Part shown: in pieces, positions 44,578 through 54,440 of the stretch
Layout: the number at the start of each line of letters is the position of its first letter
Position numbering within the stretch: position 1 is the first letter of the stretch
From: Planctomycetia bacterium
GTDB taxonomy: Bacteria; Planctomycetota; Planctomycetia; Gemmatales; Gemmataceae
DNA: 64,000 bases
NCBI GenBank assembly: GCA_005808665.1
Contig: SYLG01000042.1
Coordinates: 1 to 64,000, forward strand
Reading direction: 5' to 3'
Notes under the pieces: model-generated
Database searches by the model: none
What the model was told of the DNA's origin: nothing
Seen by the model: the letters and a program-made list of their open reading frames with translations, nothing else
Program-made: the position numbers and the translations under genes

Positions 44578-45924
44578 ATGTTTTTCCCGATCCTGATCCT
44601 GGGAGGTTGGCTGTTGATAAACTTGGTCGACGGGCCCTCCCTGATGGAGGCCCAAATCACCTCGGGGGCAAAGAACCACATTCTTACGAATGTCAATTGC
44701 TGGTCCGCCGATAGCCGTTATATCCTTTTTGACACCAGGTCCGATCTCGCCGGGGGAACCTTTGACGGTGGTTCCATTTGCAGGGTTTTGATTGCAACCG
44801 GGGATGTGGAAACCTTGTTTGTTTCAAAAAATGGTTCCCATTGTGGCGTGGTCACCGCCCATCCGGTCCTGGACTGGTATGTTTTTATCCATGGTCCCGA
44901 ATTTCCTGAAAAGGACCATTTCACTTATGGGCCTGCCCGGCGAAATGGGGTTCTGGTCGATTCGCATGGGGCATCCGAGGTTATGGATGCAAGAGATCTC
45001 GTTTCTCCTTTCACCCCGGGGGCACTTCGTGGTGGAAGCCATGTCCATGTTTGGCATCCCAAAGGGGACTGGATCAGTTTTACCTATGAGGACCATTATT
45101 TGGCCGAAAAGTTTAAGGATGCTGGGCTCCCCAATTCCCGAGTTGTAGGGATTTCCATGCCCTGCCAGGTCACCCCTTTGCACAAACATCCCCGCAATCT
45201 GGAAGGTAGCCACTTTAGCGTGGTGGTGACCCCCATAGTTCCCAACCCCCGTGCTGGTACCGACGATTTGGTCCGTGCTTGCGAAGAAGGGTGGATAGGC
45301 ACAGAGGGCTATGTTCGGTTGGACGGATCAAGGCAAAAACGCGCCCTGGCCTTTCAGGGAACGATCCTGCCAAGCCAGGGGCAACCCCTGGTAGAAGTGT
45401 TTGTTTGCGACCTCCCCGAGGACTTGAGCAAGCCAGGGTTTGGGCCATTGCAGGGTTCCACCGACCAACTTCCATTTCCCCCCGCAGGAGTAAAAGTTCG
45501 GCGAGTCACGCACACAGAAGGTAGAAAATATCCGGGCATCCAGGGGCCAAGGCATTGGCTCCGGTCCAGTCCTGATGGAAGCAAAATTGCTTATCTGGCA
45601 AAGGATGATAACGGCGTGGTTCAGATTTGGCTTGTTTCGCCAAATGGGGGAGATCCAAAACAACTTTCCCACAACCCAACGGATATTTCCTCCGCTTTCA
45701 CTTGGACTCCCCAGGGAGGGCACATTTTCCATTCATTAGGTGGCTCGGTTTGTTTTACCTCCATCGTCGGCGGAATCACCCAAAGGCTAACCCAACCGGA
45801 TTCAAACCGTCCCCTTCGACCCGAGGCATTTGTAGTTTCCCCGGATGGAAAAAAGGTAGCGTACACCCGCACCATTGCCGGAAAAAACCAGATTTTTTCC
45901 TTGGCCCTTCAACCAAACCAATAG
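44578..45924 (+). CDS. DUF3748 (YidR-like) beta-propeller protein
   Basis: The 448-residue product has an N-terminal membrane or signal helix (FFPILILGGWLLINLV). A TolB-like propeller follows, with NVNCWSADSRYILFDTRSDL, VVTAHPVLDWYVFIHGPE, SHVHVWHPKGDWISFTYEDHY, LRSSPDGSKIAYLAKDDNG and FVVSPDGKKVAYTR. The match to the E. coli YidR family (DUF3748) is to the overall pattern; the function is unknown. The open frame extends upstream to 44533 with a TTG, but that lies in the hairpin T run, so I choose the ATG at 44578. Confidence 0.8.
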   Translation: MFFPILILGGWLLINLVDGPSLMEAQITSGAKNHILTNVNCWSADSRYILFDTRSDLAGGTFDGGSICRVLIATGDVETLFVSKNGSHCGVVTAHPVLDWYVFIHGPEFPEKDHFTYGPARRNGVLVDSHGASEVMDARDLVSPFTPGALRGGSHVHVWHPKGDWISFTYEDHYLAEKFKDAGLPNSRVVGISMPCQVTPLHKHPRNLEGSHFSVVVTPIVPNPRAGTDDLVRACEEGWIGTEGYVRLDGSRQKRALAFQGTILPSQGQPLVEVFVCDLPEDLSKPGFGPLQGSTDQLPFPPAGVKVRRVTHTEGRKYPGIQGPRHWLRSSPDGSKIAYLAKDDNGVVQIWLVSPNGGDPKQLSHNPTDISSAFTWTPQGGHIFHSLGGSVCFTSIVGGITQRLTQPDSNRPLRPEAFVVSPDGKKVAYTRTIAGKNQIFSLALQPNQ

Positions 45925-45940
45925 AGATCGCAATAAACCA

Positions 45941-46744
45941 ATGCTTGATCAGATTACACCATTAATCATTACCTACAACGAGGAACCCAATATTGGTCGG
46001 GTCTTGGACCAGTTGACCTGGGCGAAAGAAGTGGTTGTCCTTGACAGCGGATCCACGGACAGGACGAAGGAAATTGCCCTTTCGTTTACCAATGTGCGAT
46101 GGGAAATGCGGGCGTTTGACAGCCATTCCTTCCAGTGGAACTATGGCCTCAAGCAGTGTCAAATCAAAACAGAATGGGTCTTGGCAATGGATGCCGATTT
46201 CATCTTATCAGGGGATTGGGTTCAAGAGGTTGGAAAACTTGCCCCTTTGGATGGGGTTGGTGGGTATTTATGCTCATTTGAATATGCCATTTTTGGAAAA
46301 ACCCTTAAAAAATGTCTATATCCTACCGTGATTTGCCTATTTCGGCGAGAAGGTGCAGGGTACATTCAGGATGGTCACACTCAAAGGATTACTTTGGTAG
46401 GAACGGTTTTGCCTTTGGTTGGCAAAATCATTCATGACGACCGAAAACCCCTTTCCCGGTGGCTCGTTTCCCAATCCAATTATGCCGCCCAAGAAGCCGA
46501 ACTGATACAGACCCAGCCGTGGTCAAAGCTCCGCTGGTCCAATCGGATTCGAAAATTTGTCGTTATTTCGCCCCTGTTGGCCCCGTTATTTTATTGGTTT
46601 TTTCGTCGCGGTATTTTTGATGGCCTACATGGTTTGATCTATGCCCTCCAAAGGATGGTAGCCGAGGCGATAATTTCCATAAAATTGTTGGAAGGGATGA
46701 TTTCTCAAGCAAAACAACACTCGCAACCCTTGGACAAGAATTAA
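45941..46744 (+). CDS. family GT2 glycosyltransferase
   Basis: A 267-residue GT-A enzyme with LIITYNEEPNIGRVLDQL, VVVLDSGSTDRTKEIAL and the metal-binding DxD in VLAMDADFIL. A C-terminal hydrophobic segment (FVVISPLLAPLFYWFFRRGIF) is likely membrane-associated. It resembles LPS-core and WaaE/KdtX-like glucosyltransferases. It ends only four bases before the carbamoyltransferase gene and is probably co-translated with it. Confidence 0.93.
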   Translation: MLDQITPLIITYNEEPNIGRVLDQLTWAKEVVVLDSGSTDRTKEIALSFTNVRWEMRAFDSHSFQWNYGLKQCQIKTEWVLAMDADFILSGDWVQEVGKLAPLDGVGGYLCSFEYAIFGKTLKKCLYPTVICLFRREGAGYIQDGHTQRITLVGTVLPLVGKIIHDDRKPLSRWLVSQSNYAAQEAELIQTQPWSKLRWSNRIRKFVVISPLLAPLFYWFFRRGIFDGLHGLIYALQRMVAEAIISIKLLEGMISQAKQHSQPLDKN

Positions 46745-46748
46745 AAAG

Positions 46749-48500
46749 ATGGCTCAATATATCTTGGGTATTAATGCGTTTCACGGAGACTCCAGTGCTT
46801 GTATCCTCCGCGATGGGAAGTTGATTGCTGCCGTGGAAGAAGAGCGGTTTCGCCGAATCAAACATTGGGCCGGCTTCCCTTCGGAATCGATTCGCTATTG
46901 TCTTGAGGAGGCTGGGGTTTCTCTTAACCAGGTTGACCATGCCGCCATCAATCAGGACCCTAATGCCAATTTTGCCAGGAAACTGGGTTATCTGCTCACC
47001 CATTTGCCTAGCCCTGCCTTTGTCTGGGATCGCATCAAGAACAAACGCAAGCGCCAAAGTTTCGGTATCCTCCTTAATCAAGTAGACCAGGGTAAATCCT
47101 TTCAGGGAAAACTTCACCAAATCGAACATCACTTTTGCCACCTTTCTTCTGCCTTTCATGTGAGTCCCTTTGAAGAGGCGGCCGTGGTTTCGGTGGATGG
47201 TTTCGGGGATTTCTCCAGTGCGGCATGGGGGATAGGCAAAGGCTCCCAAATTGACATACAAAATCGGGTGTTTTTCCCTCATTCACTAGGTATTTTTTAT
47301 CAGGCACTTACCCAATATTTGGGGTTCCCACATTATGGAGATGAATACAAGGTAATGGGTTTGGCGCCTTATGGACTGCCTAAATATATGGATAAAATGA
47401 GGCAAATTGTCCTCCTTAAAGCCGATGGCGGTTTCCGGTTGAATCTTCATTATTTTCGGCACCACAAGGAAAAGGTGGACTATAGCTGGGAAGGGGGATC
47501 GCCTGAGGTAGGCACGCTTTTTTCACCAAAAATGGAGGAATTATTGGGTCCTGTGCGGGAAAAAGGACAACCTCTGGAACAGTACCATAAAGACCTCGCA
47601 CGATCGGTTCAGGCCATGTACGAGGAGGCTTTTTTTCACCTGTTGAACACGCTTTATAAACGCAATCCGATCGACACCTTGGCTATAGCGGGCGGTTGCG
47701 GGATGAACTCGGTTGCCAATGGGAAGGTTACGCTCCATACTCCATTCAAAGAGATCTATGTTCAATCCGCTGCAGGGGATTCAGGCGGTGCTATTGGAGC
47801 GGCATTCGGGGTGTGGCATCAAATCGGCGGTCCTCGCGGTTTTTGCATGGATCATGCCTATTGGGGACCGCAATATTTCGATAAAGAGATTTCAAACCTG
47901 CTGGATCAGCGCAAGGAAGACATTGCTAATGCAGGTTGCCTTGTGGAGAAAGTTGGCACCGAAAACCAACTTTGCAAACGAACCGCCGAATCCATTGCCC
48001 GCGGACATGTTGTTGGTTGGTTCCAGGGAAGGATGGAGTGGGGGCCCAGGGCACTTGGCAATCGGTCCATCGTTTGTGATCCCCGCCGGGCCGACATGAA
48101 AGATATTCTCAACCTGAAAATAAAGCGTCGGGAAAGTTTCCGCCCTTTTGCCCCATCCATATTGCGAGAGGCAGTGCCTGAATGGTTTGATTTGACCGGT
48201 GATGTACCCTTTATGATGCAGGTCTATCCGATCCGAAAAGAAATGCAACATCAGATCCCGGCGGTCTGCCATGTGGACGGTTCCGGTCGGCTTCAAACGG
48301 TCCATAAGGAGACCAATTCCCGCTATTATCAACTCATCGAGGCATTCCGTGAAATCTCGGGAATCCCCATGGTGCTCAATACATCCTTCAACGAAAACGA
48401 ACCGGTGGTATGCCGACCCTTTGAGGCACTTGATTGTTTTTTAAGAACCAAAATGGACCTGTTGGTCCTCGGCGACTGGATGATAAAACGGGCTGGATAA
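46749..48500 (+). CDS. NodU/CmcH-type carbamoyltransferase
   Basis: A 583-residue O-carbamoyltransferase that uses carbamoyl phosphate and ATP. The N-terminal actin-like domain has INAFHGDSSACILRDG, AAVEEERFRRIKHWAGFP and HHFCHLSSAFHVSPF. The middle has YKVMGLAPYG and AGGCGMNSVANG. The C-terminal YrdC-like part includes WFQGRMEWGPRALGNRSI. The acceptor is probably a sugar made by the preceding GT2 pathway, for example a surface glycan; this is inference. Confidence 0.95.
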   Translation: MAQYILGINAFHGDSSACILRDGKLIAAVEEERFRRIKHWAGFPSESIRYCLEEAGVSLNQVDHAAINQDPNANFARKLGYLLTHLPSPAFVWDRIKNKRKRQSFGILLNQVDQGKSFQGKLHQIEHHFCHLSSAFHVSPFEEAAVVSVDGFGDFSSAAWGIGKGSQIDIQNRVFFPHSLGIFYQALTQYLGFPHYGDEYKVMGLAPYGLPKYMDKMRQIVLLKADGGFRLNLHYFRHHKEKVDYSWEGGSPEVGTLFSPKMEELLGPVREKGQPLEQYHKDLARSVQAMYEEAFFHLLNTLYKRNPIDTLAIAGGCGMNSVANGKVTLHTPFKEIYVQSAAGDSGGAIGAAFGVWHQIGGPRGFCMDHAYWGPQYFDKEISNLLDQRKEDIANAGCLVEKVGTENQLCKRTAESIARGHVVGWFQGRMEWGPRALGNRSIVCDPRRADMKDILNLKIKRRESFRPFAPSILREAVPEWFDLTGDVPFMMQVYPIRKEMQHQIPAVCHVDGSGRLQTVHKETNSRYYQLIEAFREISGIPMVLNTSFNENEPVVCRPFEALDCFLRTKMDLLVLGDWMIKRAG

Positions 48501-48503
48501 ACC

Positions 48504-49439
48504 TTACCGTATCGTCCCCTCAGGAACACCAATCACCTGGGTTGCTGCGAGCCCATTTCCAAAGGATTTAAAATCCTTGAATGTCCATATCACCTTTTTG
48601 TCACGGGTGATCTCGATAAGTTGTGGGTTGGTTTCCCCTGCATGGCAGTTGCCAATGATGATGTTGCCATTGGGGAGGATTTCAACCATTGTCACCCAGG
48701 CAAGTGTTATTCCGGGCAATTCCTTTTGTTCCACAACCCAGGTTATTTTTCCCTGCTGATCGACTTCATAAACACGATTGCCATTGCCAGCCCCGATGAC
48801 CGTGTTTCCATTGGCTAACCTCCAGGCCCCATAAACTTCTGTCCCATGCCCTTCGGGGCCATGACCTCCCGAACGGGGGCGTCCGGCCAAATCGAGTTTA
48901 TGCGTCCAGACGACTTTGCCATCAAGGTCATATTCCCTGACAACTCCATCCCCCTCATGGCTAACGAGGTAATTTCCCAAAGGCGTCCGTCGCACCAACC
49001 TTGTATCGCGGTGTGGATGGGGATTGTCGATGGTAAGTGGAATTTCCCTGGCAACGGTTCCATCCTTACGAACTTCCACGATGCGCCTGTTTCCCGATTC
49101 CGCAACCATGGTGTCACCGTTTGGAAGGCGTTGGGTGGCATGGATCTCAATAGGTCCCTGGTAGCCCTTTTTGTTTTTGGCAGTGTATTTCCAGACAGAC
49201 TTCCCCTCCCTGGTGCGTTCCTCCACAGTATTTCTTCCTGTGATTAAAAGCACATTTCCGGAGGGCAAAAGGGAGAGATCATGGACCTCCGCCGCCATGG
49301 GAAAAGACCAATCGATTTGGCCCTTGTTCCCTACAAGGCTGATTCGCCCCTTATCGGCTCCCAAAACCATGTAGGTTGAGGGATCGGCTGCGGCCAATTG
49401 GGCCCCTGAAACCATCATCAAAAAAGCAAATACGCGCAT
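48504..49439 (-). CDS. secreted beta-propeller protein (arylsulfotransferase-like)
   Basis: A 311-residue protein with a signal peptide (MRVFAFLMMVSGAQLAAA). A propeller of short repeats follows, such as LPSGNVLLITGRNTVEE, LPNGDTMVAESGNRRIVEV, TPLGNYLVSHEGDGVVREYD, LANGNTVIGAGNGNRVYEVD and LPNGNIIIGNC. The pattern is that of ASST/PQQ-like propellers that carry no recognised catalytic His. GGAG precedes the ATG at 49439 by six bases. The function is unknown. It converges on the carbamoyltransferase gene with a 3-base gap. Confidence 0.8.
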   Translation of the reverse strand: MRVFAFLMMVSGAQLAAADPSTYMVLGADKGRISLVGNKGQIDWSFPMAAEVHDLSLLPSGNVLLITGRNTVEERTREGKSVWKYTAKNKKGYQGPIEIHATQRLPNGDTMVAESGNRRIVEVRKDGTVAREIPLTIDNPHPHRDTRLVRRTPLGNYLVSHEGDGVVREYDLDGKVVWTHKLDLAGRPRSGGHGPEGHGTEVYGAWRLANGNTVIGAGNGNRVYEVDQQGKITWVVEQKELPGITLAWVTMVEILPNGNIIIGNCHAGETNPQLIEITRDKKVIWTFKDFKSFGNGLAATQVIGVPEGTIR

Positions 49440-49589
49440 TCCATACTCCAGAAAAGCTGTGCACATCCCCTGACCAGACACCAACCCATCCCAACCGCCC
49501 GACTCACGGGAAATTTGGTTTCTGCCTATTCTGGACAAAATGCTGGGTTTGGCCAACTTTTGATGGGAATCAAAAGAAAACCAGAACCT

Positions 49590-50060
49590 TTAAGAGGTCA
49601 ATTCTAAAGCCAAACGATTGATGTCAATTCCTTGGTCGTCCTCATTGCGCCTTGAAAGGGATTCATGAAGCCTTGACCAACTATCCGGAGATCCAAAATC
49701 AAAAGCATCCTCCTCTTCCAGGTCCCGCTGGCAATTGATGCAAAGTACCGTAAAGAGCAAGGCATTCAGGCGACCAATCGGAATTTTGCTTTCACAGCAT
49801 TCGCAAAGACCATAGGTGCCGGTTCGAATGCGTGCCAGGGCCCGTTCTACCTGGAGTAACTCGCCCATTTCGATTTGGGTAACCCGAGAGTGGATTTCGT
49901 CCCTGTCGGAGGAAAAGGCTGCCACACCAGAGTCCCCACCCTGTTGGGATTCCTCACCCCCGCCAATGATGCCGAGTTTCTCTGACAATTCCTTGGACAT
50001 CATGCGATGTTTGGCTTCCAAAGTAACATAGATTCCCTCAAGGGCCTCGTTTCGTACCAT
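49590..50060 (-). CDS. DksA/TraR-type zinc-finger regulator
   Basis: A 156-residue protein with a coiled-coil-like N-terminal region (about 15-90) and the C4 zinc finger YGLCECCESKIPIGRLNALL followed by VLCINCQRDLE. Such proteins bind RNA polymerase and modulate initiation, often with ppGpp. The C-terminal tail after the finger (about 40 residues) is longer than in typical DksA. The ATG at 50060 has GGGGAG eight bases upstream. The gene is monocistronic between two unrelated genes. Confidence 0.88.
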   Translation of the reverse strand: MVRNEALEGIYVTLEAKHRMMSKELSEKLGIIGGGEESQQGGDSGVAAFSSDRDEIHSRVTQIEMGELLQVERALARIRTGTYGLCECCESKIPIGRLNALLFTVLCINCQRDLEEEDAFDFGSPDSWSRLHESLSRRNEDDQGIDINRLALELTS

Positions 50061-50311
50061 GGTTGTTGCTCCCCGAATGCAATCCTTCCCAAGGTTCCGA
50101 ATCCCCTCGGTCCCTTTCATTGATTGCAAACTGTTCGAAAACTTAAACCATTTTGCTTTGGCAAACTTGAGTTGATTCTGTTTTTTTTTTGAAATCCGAA
50201 CAAGAATTTGGCGATTGATCCGATTGGGGAAAATAAATGTCCGTACCCAAATTAAAAGCCGAAATCCCTTTGGGGGACATCGGCTTGGCCGGAGTATTTT
50301 GCCTAAATGCT

Positions 50312-50788
50312 TTAGTATTTTAGGTGATAGGGAGACTCTGGATTGGCCTCATGCCGAATTTCATCGACCTCATCCTTACGGCCTGACCCTTTATAAAGCT
50401 GGTTGGCAAAATTGTAAACCAATCCTTGAGATGGCCCAACATTCCGGTAGGCATGGACCACTCCCGGTGGGACGATCAACAGGGCCGGGTTGGAAATCCC
50501 AAGCGTAATGATTTGCCTGGTTTGATAGCTTTTCGATTGTACCCTGTTATCCCAAAGCCAAACCTCAAAATCCGATGGACCAAGAAAGCAAAACAGGTCG
50601 GCTTGCTCCCGATGTTCATGAGGCCCCCGGGTTATTCCCGGCTCGGTCATGCTTAGGTAACCCATAACTGGGTGGAATTCTTTGGGAATGTCATCATGGC
50701 GAAAAAACTCGGCTAACCAACCCCGGGAATCCGTAAAAATGGGTGTTGATTTCAAAATAACCCCGTCAATTTCCCCAGATTTCCACAT
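50312..50788 (-). CDS. RmlC-like (dTDP-4-dehydrorhamnose 3,5-epimerase family) cupin
   Basis: A 158-residue double-stranded beta-helix protein. Segments match the RmlC family: IFTDSRGWLAEFFRHDD, GITRGPHEHREQADLF with the His pair, FEVWLWDNR, and ALLIVPPGVVHAYRN. In true RmlC the motif is VRGLHYQ; here RGPHEHREQ suggests a divergent epimerase or a nucleotide-sugar-binding relative. It stands alone, with no rml genes in the window. Confidence 0.8.
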   Translation of the reverse strand: MWKSGEIDGVILKSTPIFTDSRGWLAEFFRHDDIPKEFHPVMGYLSMTEPGITRGPHEHREQADLFCFLGPSDFEVWLWDNRVQSKSYQTRQIITLGISNPALLIVPPGVVHAYRNVGPSQGLVYNFANQLYKGSGRKDEVDEIRHEANPESPYHLKY

Positions 50789-51148
50789 CGTAAATATCCC
50801 AATTTGCCTGTATTATCAAAATGCTTTTCTTTACCAATCTATACCCGAAGGCTTCCCCAAACTCAAGGCTTTTAGGAGGGCCTTTTTTTGCATACCGTTG
50901 GTTGGCTCCTGCTCTTTTTTTGATTGGCCCGCTTGGTTTTTTGCCCTGCTCCCTTGGCCTTTCTCATGATTGTTTGCCTATGGCCTCTTTTTGTGAAACT
51001 TGTTACACTAATATCCATCCAAAGAGGGTGGATTGGTTTCCTGAGGTTTGAAATATTGGCAAACCAATTCGTTCCCTTGGGGAAATTATTAAGCCAGGTA
51101 TAAACTTTTTCCTTTATTGGGCCGTAATGTAGTAAAGCCCGGAGGGAA
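50789..51148. other. intergenic region with divergent promoters
   Basis: About 360 bases between the cupin and the thioredoxin-NHL gene. It contains no convincing gene; a 76-residue open frame on the plus strand has no recognisable feature. No RNA structure was seen. Confidence 0.5.
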
Positions 51149-52708
51149 ATGTGTCGTGGGGGACCAAGGATGTCTACTCGCTTTACTGCCTTACCATTCG
51201 TTTTGCTTTTCTCGGTCGGATTCGGCCTCAATAGTAGTGTTCCTTCTCTCAGGGCCCAAAATCCAATCCCTGCCAAGGAGCTGATTGGAGGGGTCGACTG
51301 GCTAAACACTTCCAAGCCAATCAGTCTAAGGGCCCTAAAGGGAAAAATTGTCCTTCTCGATTTTTGGACACTTTGTTGCATCAACTGCATTCACATCATG
51401 CCCGACCTTGAAAGGCTCGAAAAGAAATATTCCAAAGAATTGGTGGTCATTGGTATCCATTCTCCAAAGTTTGAAAATGAAAAGAGTTCGGAAAACATAA
51501 AGAAAGCAATCCTGAGATATGAAATCAAGCATCCGGTCGTAAATGATGCCAACAAAGCCATTTGGAACACCTATGGAGCAAACTGGTGGCCAACCATTGT
51601 CCTCATAGACCCGGATGGCAATGTGGTGGGGGCGAAAAACGGTGAGGGTAATTTCGCCCAATTTGATTCGGCCATTGCTAACCTCGTCGAAAAATTTACC
51701 GCCAACGGGAAACTGAAACTGGGTGAGCCGAATTGGGACCTCCTCAAGGAATCCAGCCCTGAAAAGCTTCGTTTCCCAGGAAAGGTCATTACCGATCCGA
51801 TTTCAAACCGGATTTTTATTTCCGATAGCACGAACCATCGCATTGTCATTACTGATAAAGCCGGGAAGACACTTGATGTGGTAGGTGGGGGCGGCTCGGG
51901 CAGTAGCGATGGCGATTATTCTTCTGCCCGGTTTAACGATCCTCAAGGGTTGGCAATCAAAGGAAATCTACTTTATGTCGCCGATCGAAAAAATCACCTT
52001 ATCCGAGTGATTGACCTCGACAAAAAAACGGTCAAAAAAATAGCCGGAACAGGAAAACAAGGGAAACTTACTGAACCAACGCGGGGTAAACCACTCGCAA
52101 TAGGATTAAATAGCCCTTGGGACCTTCTTATTCACAAAAACCAGCTTTTCATAGCCATGGCCGGGCACCACCAAATCTGGGTATTGGAATTGGATCGAGG
52201 CCAACTCCGTATTTTTGCCGGGAATGGCACCGAAAACATAAAAGATGGCCCGCCTGGCCAAGCGAATTTCGCCCAACCCAGCGCATTAGCCACCGATGGG
52301 AGTAACCTCTTTGTTGCGGACAGTGAAACCAGTTCCGTCCGGGCGGTTCCCTTAACCGGCCAAGGCAATGTAAAGACCCTTGTCGGTTCTGGATTATTTG
52401 TCTTTGGGGACATTGATGGCATGGGGCCAAAAGTCCGACTGCAACATGCCTTGGGCATTACCTGGCTTGATGGCAAATTGTTTGTTGCGGATACCTACAA
52501 CGACAAATTGAAAACGCTCGATCCCAAGACCAAAACCGCCAAGGAGTTTCTCACGGGATTTGATGAACCGGGGGGCGTATTTGCTTCGGGTGGACTCCTT
52601 TATGTCGCAGATACCAACAACCACAGGATCATGATTGTGGATCCAAAAACAAAAACGGCAGACAAATTGTCCATTACAGGGTTGGAATTACCCAAATTGA
52701 CTGATTAG
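51149..52708 (+). CDS. secreted thioredoxin-like / NHL-repeat fusion protein
   Basis: A 519-residue protein with a signal peptide. The TlpA-like thioredoxin domain (about 45-200) carries LLDFWTLCCINCIHIMPDLE (Cys77 and Cys80 as CxxC). A C-terminal six-bladed NHL propeller follows (about 210-519), with ISDSTNHRIVITD, VADRKNHLIRVIDLD, VADTYNDKLKTLDPK and VADTNNHRIMIVDPK. The architecture is that of human NHLRC2. The substrate is unknown. GGAGG four to five bases before the ATG supports this start; another ATG is at 51170. The gene lies 28 bases before the DUF1501 gene and may be its partner. Confidence 0.9.
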   Translation: MCRGGPRMSTRFTALPFVLLFSVGFGLNSSVPSLRAQNPIPAKELIGGVDWLNTSKPISLRALKGKIVLLDFWTLCCINCIHIMPDLERLEKKYSKELVVIGIHSPKFENEKSSENIKKAILRYEIKHPVVNDANKAIWNTYGANWWPTIVLIDPDGNVVGAKNGEGNFAQFDSAIANLVEKFTANGKLKLGEPNWDLLKESSPEKLRFPGKVITDPISNRIFISDSTNHRIVITDKAGKTLDVVGGGGSGSSDGDYSSARFNDPQGLAIKGNLLYVADRKNHLIRVIDLDKKTVKKIAGTGKQGKLTEPTRGKPLAIGLNSPWDLLIHKNQLFIAMAGHHQIWVLELDRGQLRIFAGNGTENIKDGPPGQANFAQPSALATDGSNLFVADSETSSVRAVPLTGQGNVKTLVGSGLFVFGDIDGMGPKVRLQHALGITWLDGKLFVADTYNDKLKTLDPKTKTAKEFLTGFDEPGGVFASGGLLYVADTNNHRIMIVDPKTKTADKLSITGLELPKLTD

Positions 52709-52736
52709 GGCTGATTTCCAGGGAGTGACCCTTATT

Positions 52737-54041
52737 ATGTTTTCCATTTACGCCAAAGGAAACAGGCAGGCGAATGGCTATTCCCGTCGTGAGATTCTCC
52801 GGGTCGGAGGGTTGGGTGCCTCCGGATTAACCATGGCGGACCTGGTGCGACTTCGCGCTAATGGCACGACCACAGGGTTTATACCACAAAAAGTTCAGGG
52901 GAAATCGGTCATAATGATTTGGCTGCGAGGTGGGGCTTCCCATATTGACAGTTACGACATGAAGCCAACCGCCCCGTCCGGGATCCGTGGCGAGTTTCAG
53001 CCCATTTCAACCAATGTTCCTGGCATTCAAATATGCGAGTACCTTCCCCTCCATGCCAAAATCATGGATAAGCTTTCTGTCGTCCGGGGGATCAAGTCTG
53101 TTGATATTGGCGACCACACCCCTCATTACATCTTCACTGGATTCCCCGACCGGGGAAAACGCCCTGTATTTGGTTCCGTGGTTAGCCATCAGCAACCCCG
53201 TACTGATGGAATGCCTCCCTATGTAAGCCTTATGTATGAGCCTCCGAAGCTTTATGACAACGAAGGCCCCACTTATCTTGGTCCTATCCACCGGCCCTTC
53301 TTTCCCAAATCGAAAGGGTTGGCCAATCTGAGCCTTTCCAAGGGAATCTCAATGGATAGGTTGGCCAATCGTAAAGAATTGTTGACAACATTCGATTCCT
53401 TGAACCGGGCGTTGGACTGGAAGGACCAATTCCTGGGGGTCGATTCCAACACCAAACGGGCATTTGAAATGATTGGTTCTACCAAAATTCGGGAGGCCTT
53501 TGATCGATCAAGGGAAACTCCCCTAACCCAAGCCAGGTATGGCAAATATTGCGAAAACTTCCTTCTTGCAAGGCGCCTCGTTGAAGCCGGGGTTTCGGTA
53601 GTTACCGTTAAAGTAGGCGATTGGGACACCCACGAACACAATTTCCGGGACATGAAAGAGCAGCTTCCCCAACTTGACCAGGGATTTCATGCCCTGATTA
53701 CAGACCTTTATGATCGGGGGCTGGATAAAGATGTCGCTGTGGTTTTGTGGGGGGAGTTTGGAAGGGCACCAAGGATTTCAAGAGTCGCAGGGCGTGACCA
53801 TTGGCCCGATGCGGGGGCGGCTGTCATCGCTGGGGGAGGATTCCAATCCGGTCAGGTGATTGGCGAAACGGATTCCCAGGGTGCCAGATCAAAGGGAATC
53901 CCTTACACCCCCTCCAACATTTTATCCACCCTTTACCAACATTTGGGAATTGATCCTGCCATCGCCCTTTTGGACCACAACAAACGACCCATGCCTATCC
54001 TGGACGATCGGGTTACGGTTCATGAACTGGAGAGATCCTGA
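52737..54041 (+). CDS. DUF1501 secreted protein with twin-arginine leader
   Basis: A 434-residue protein of the sulfatase-like DUF1501 family, which is very numerous in planctomycetes. Near the N-terminus SRREILRVGGLGASGLTMADL forms a twin-arginine-type leader. Further markers are MIWLRGGASHIDSYDMKP, VRGIKSVDIGDHTPHYIFTG, KVGDWDTHEHNF and WGEFGRAPRISRVAGRDHWP, with His, Asp and Glu positions typical of metal binding. The catalytic activity is unknown. AGGGAG lies about nine bases before the ATG at 52737; an in-frame GTG at 52725 is less likely. Confidence 0.92.
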   Translation: MFSIYAKGNRQANGYSRREILRVGGLGASGLTMADLVRLRANGTTTGFIPQKVQGKSVIMIWLRGGASHIDSYDMKPTAPSGIRGEFQPISTNVPGIQICEYLPLHAKIMDKLSVVRGIKSVDIGDHTPHYIFTGFPDRGKRPVFGSVVSHQQPRTDGMPPYVSLMYEPPKLYDNEGPTYLGPIHRPFFPKSKGLANLSLSKGISMDRLANRKELLTTFDSLNRALDWKDQFLGVDSNTKRAFEMIGSTKIREAFDRSRETPLTQARYGKYCENFLLARRLVEAGVSVVTVKVGDWDTHEHNFRDMKEQLPQLDQGFHALITDLYDRGLDKDVAVVLWGEFGRAPRISRVAGRDHWPDAGAAVIAGGGFQSGQVIGETDSQGARSKGIPYTPSNILSTLYQHLGIDPAIALLDHNKRPMPILDDRVTVHELERS

Positions 54042-54440
54042 TTCAGGTTACCCAGGCCGGATCACGAACAACCATTTTTTCCTGGTGAATAATCAAATCC
54101 ACCTTCGAAAATCGGGACTACAAAGCACTTTTTTCGGAGTCGGATTCAAGGATTGGCCTCTTGTTTCCCAATTTCTTTCATCCTTTCAAACCCAAGTGGA
54201 TTGTTTGGAACCGGGCAGAGTTCGTAAGAACACATTCCAACTCTGTTGCTAAATATACAGGTTGCCAAGAATATCAAGTACCTTGTTCGGGACTACATGC
54301 CGATTTGAACTTGACATACTCCAAATTCCCGGGAAAAAACACAATCCTTGTCCCAAAAATGACCAAAAAATCGTAAAAAATCACTACAACCGAGTAACTT
54401 GGTTTAGGACGGGATGGTTTACCAACCACCCAAGCGATTA
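54042..54440. other. gene-free stretch with repeat remnants
   Basis: About 400 bases between convergent genes. It contains copy D of the dispersed repeat (listed separately). The sequence TCGGGACTACA occurs twice in direct orientation (54112-54122 and 54288-54298) and is the reverse complement of a block in copy A (139-149). No gene or terminator was found. Confidence 0.55.
54107..54410. repeat. dispersed degenerate repeat, copy D (rearranged)
   Basis: The block TTCCCGGGAAAAAACACA near 54324-54342 matches 172-186 of copy A. CAACCGAGTAACTTGG at 54388-54403 matches the repeat tail seen at 202-216, 1547-1562 and 2723-2738. A stretch near 54109-54124 matches the reverse complement of 135-150. 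The parts are further apart than in copies A and B, so this copy is expanded or composite. Confidence 0.5.
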
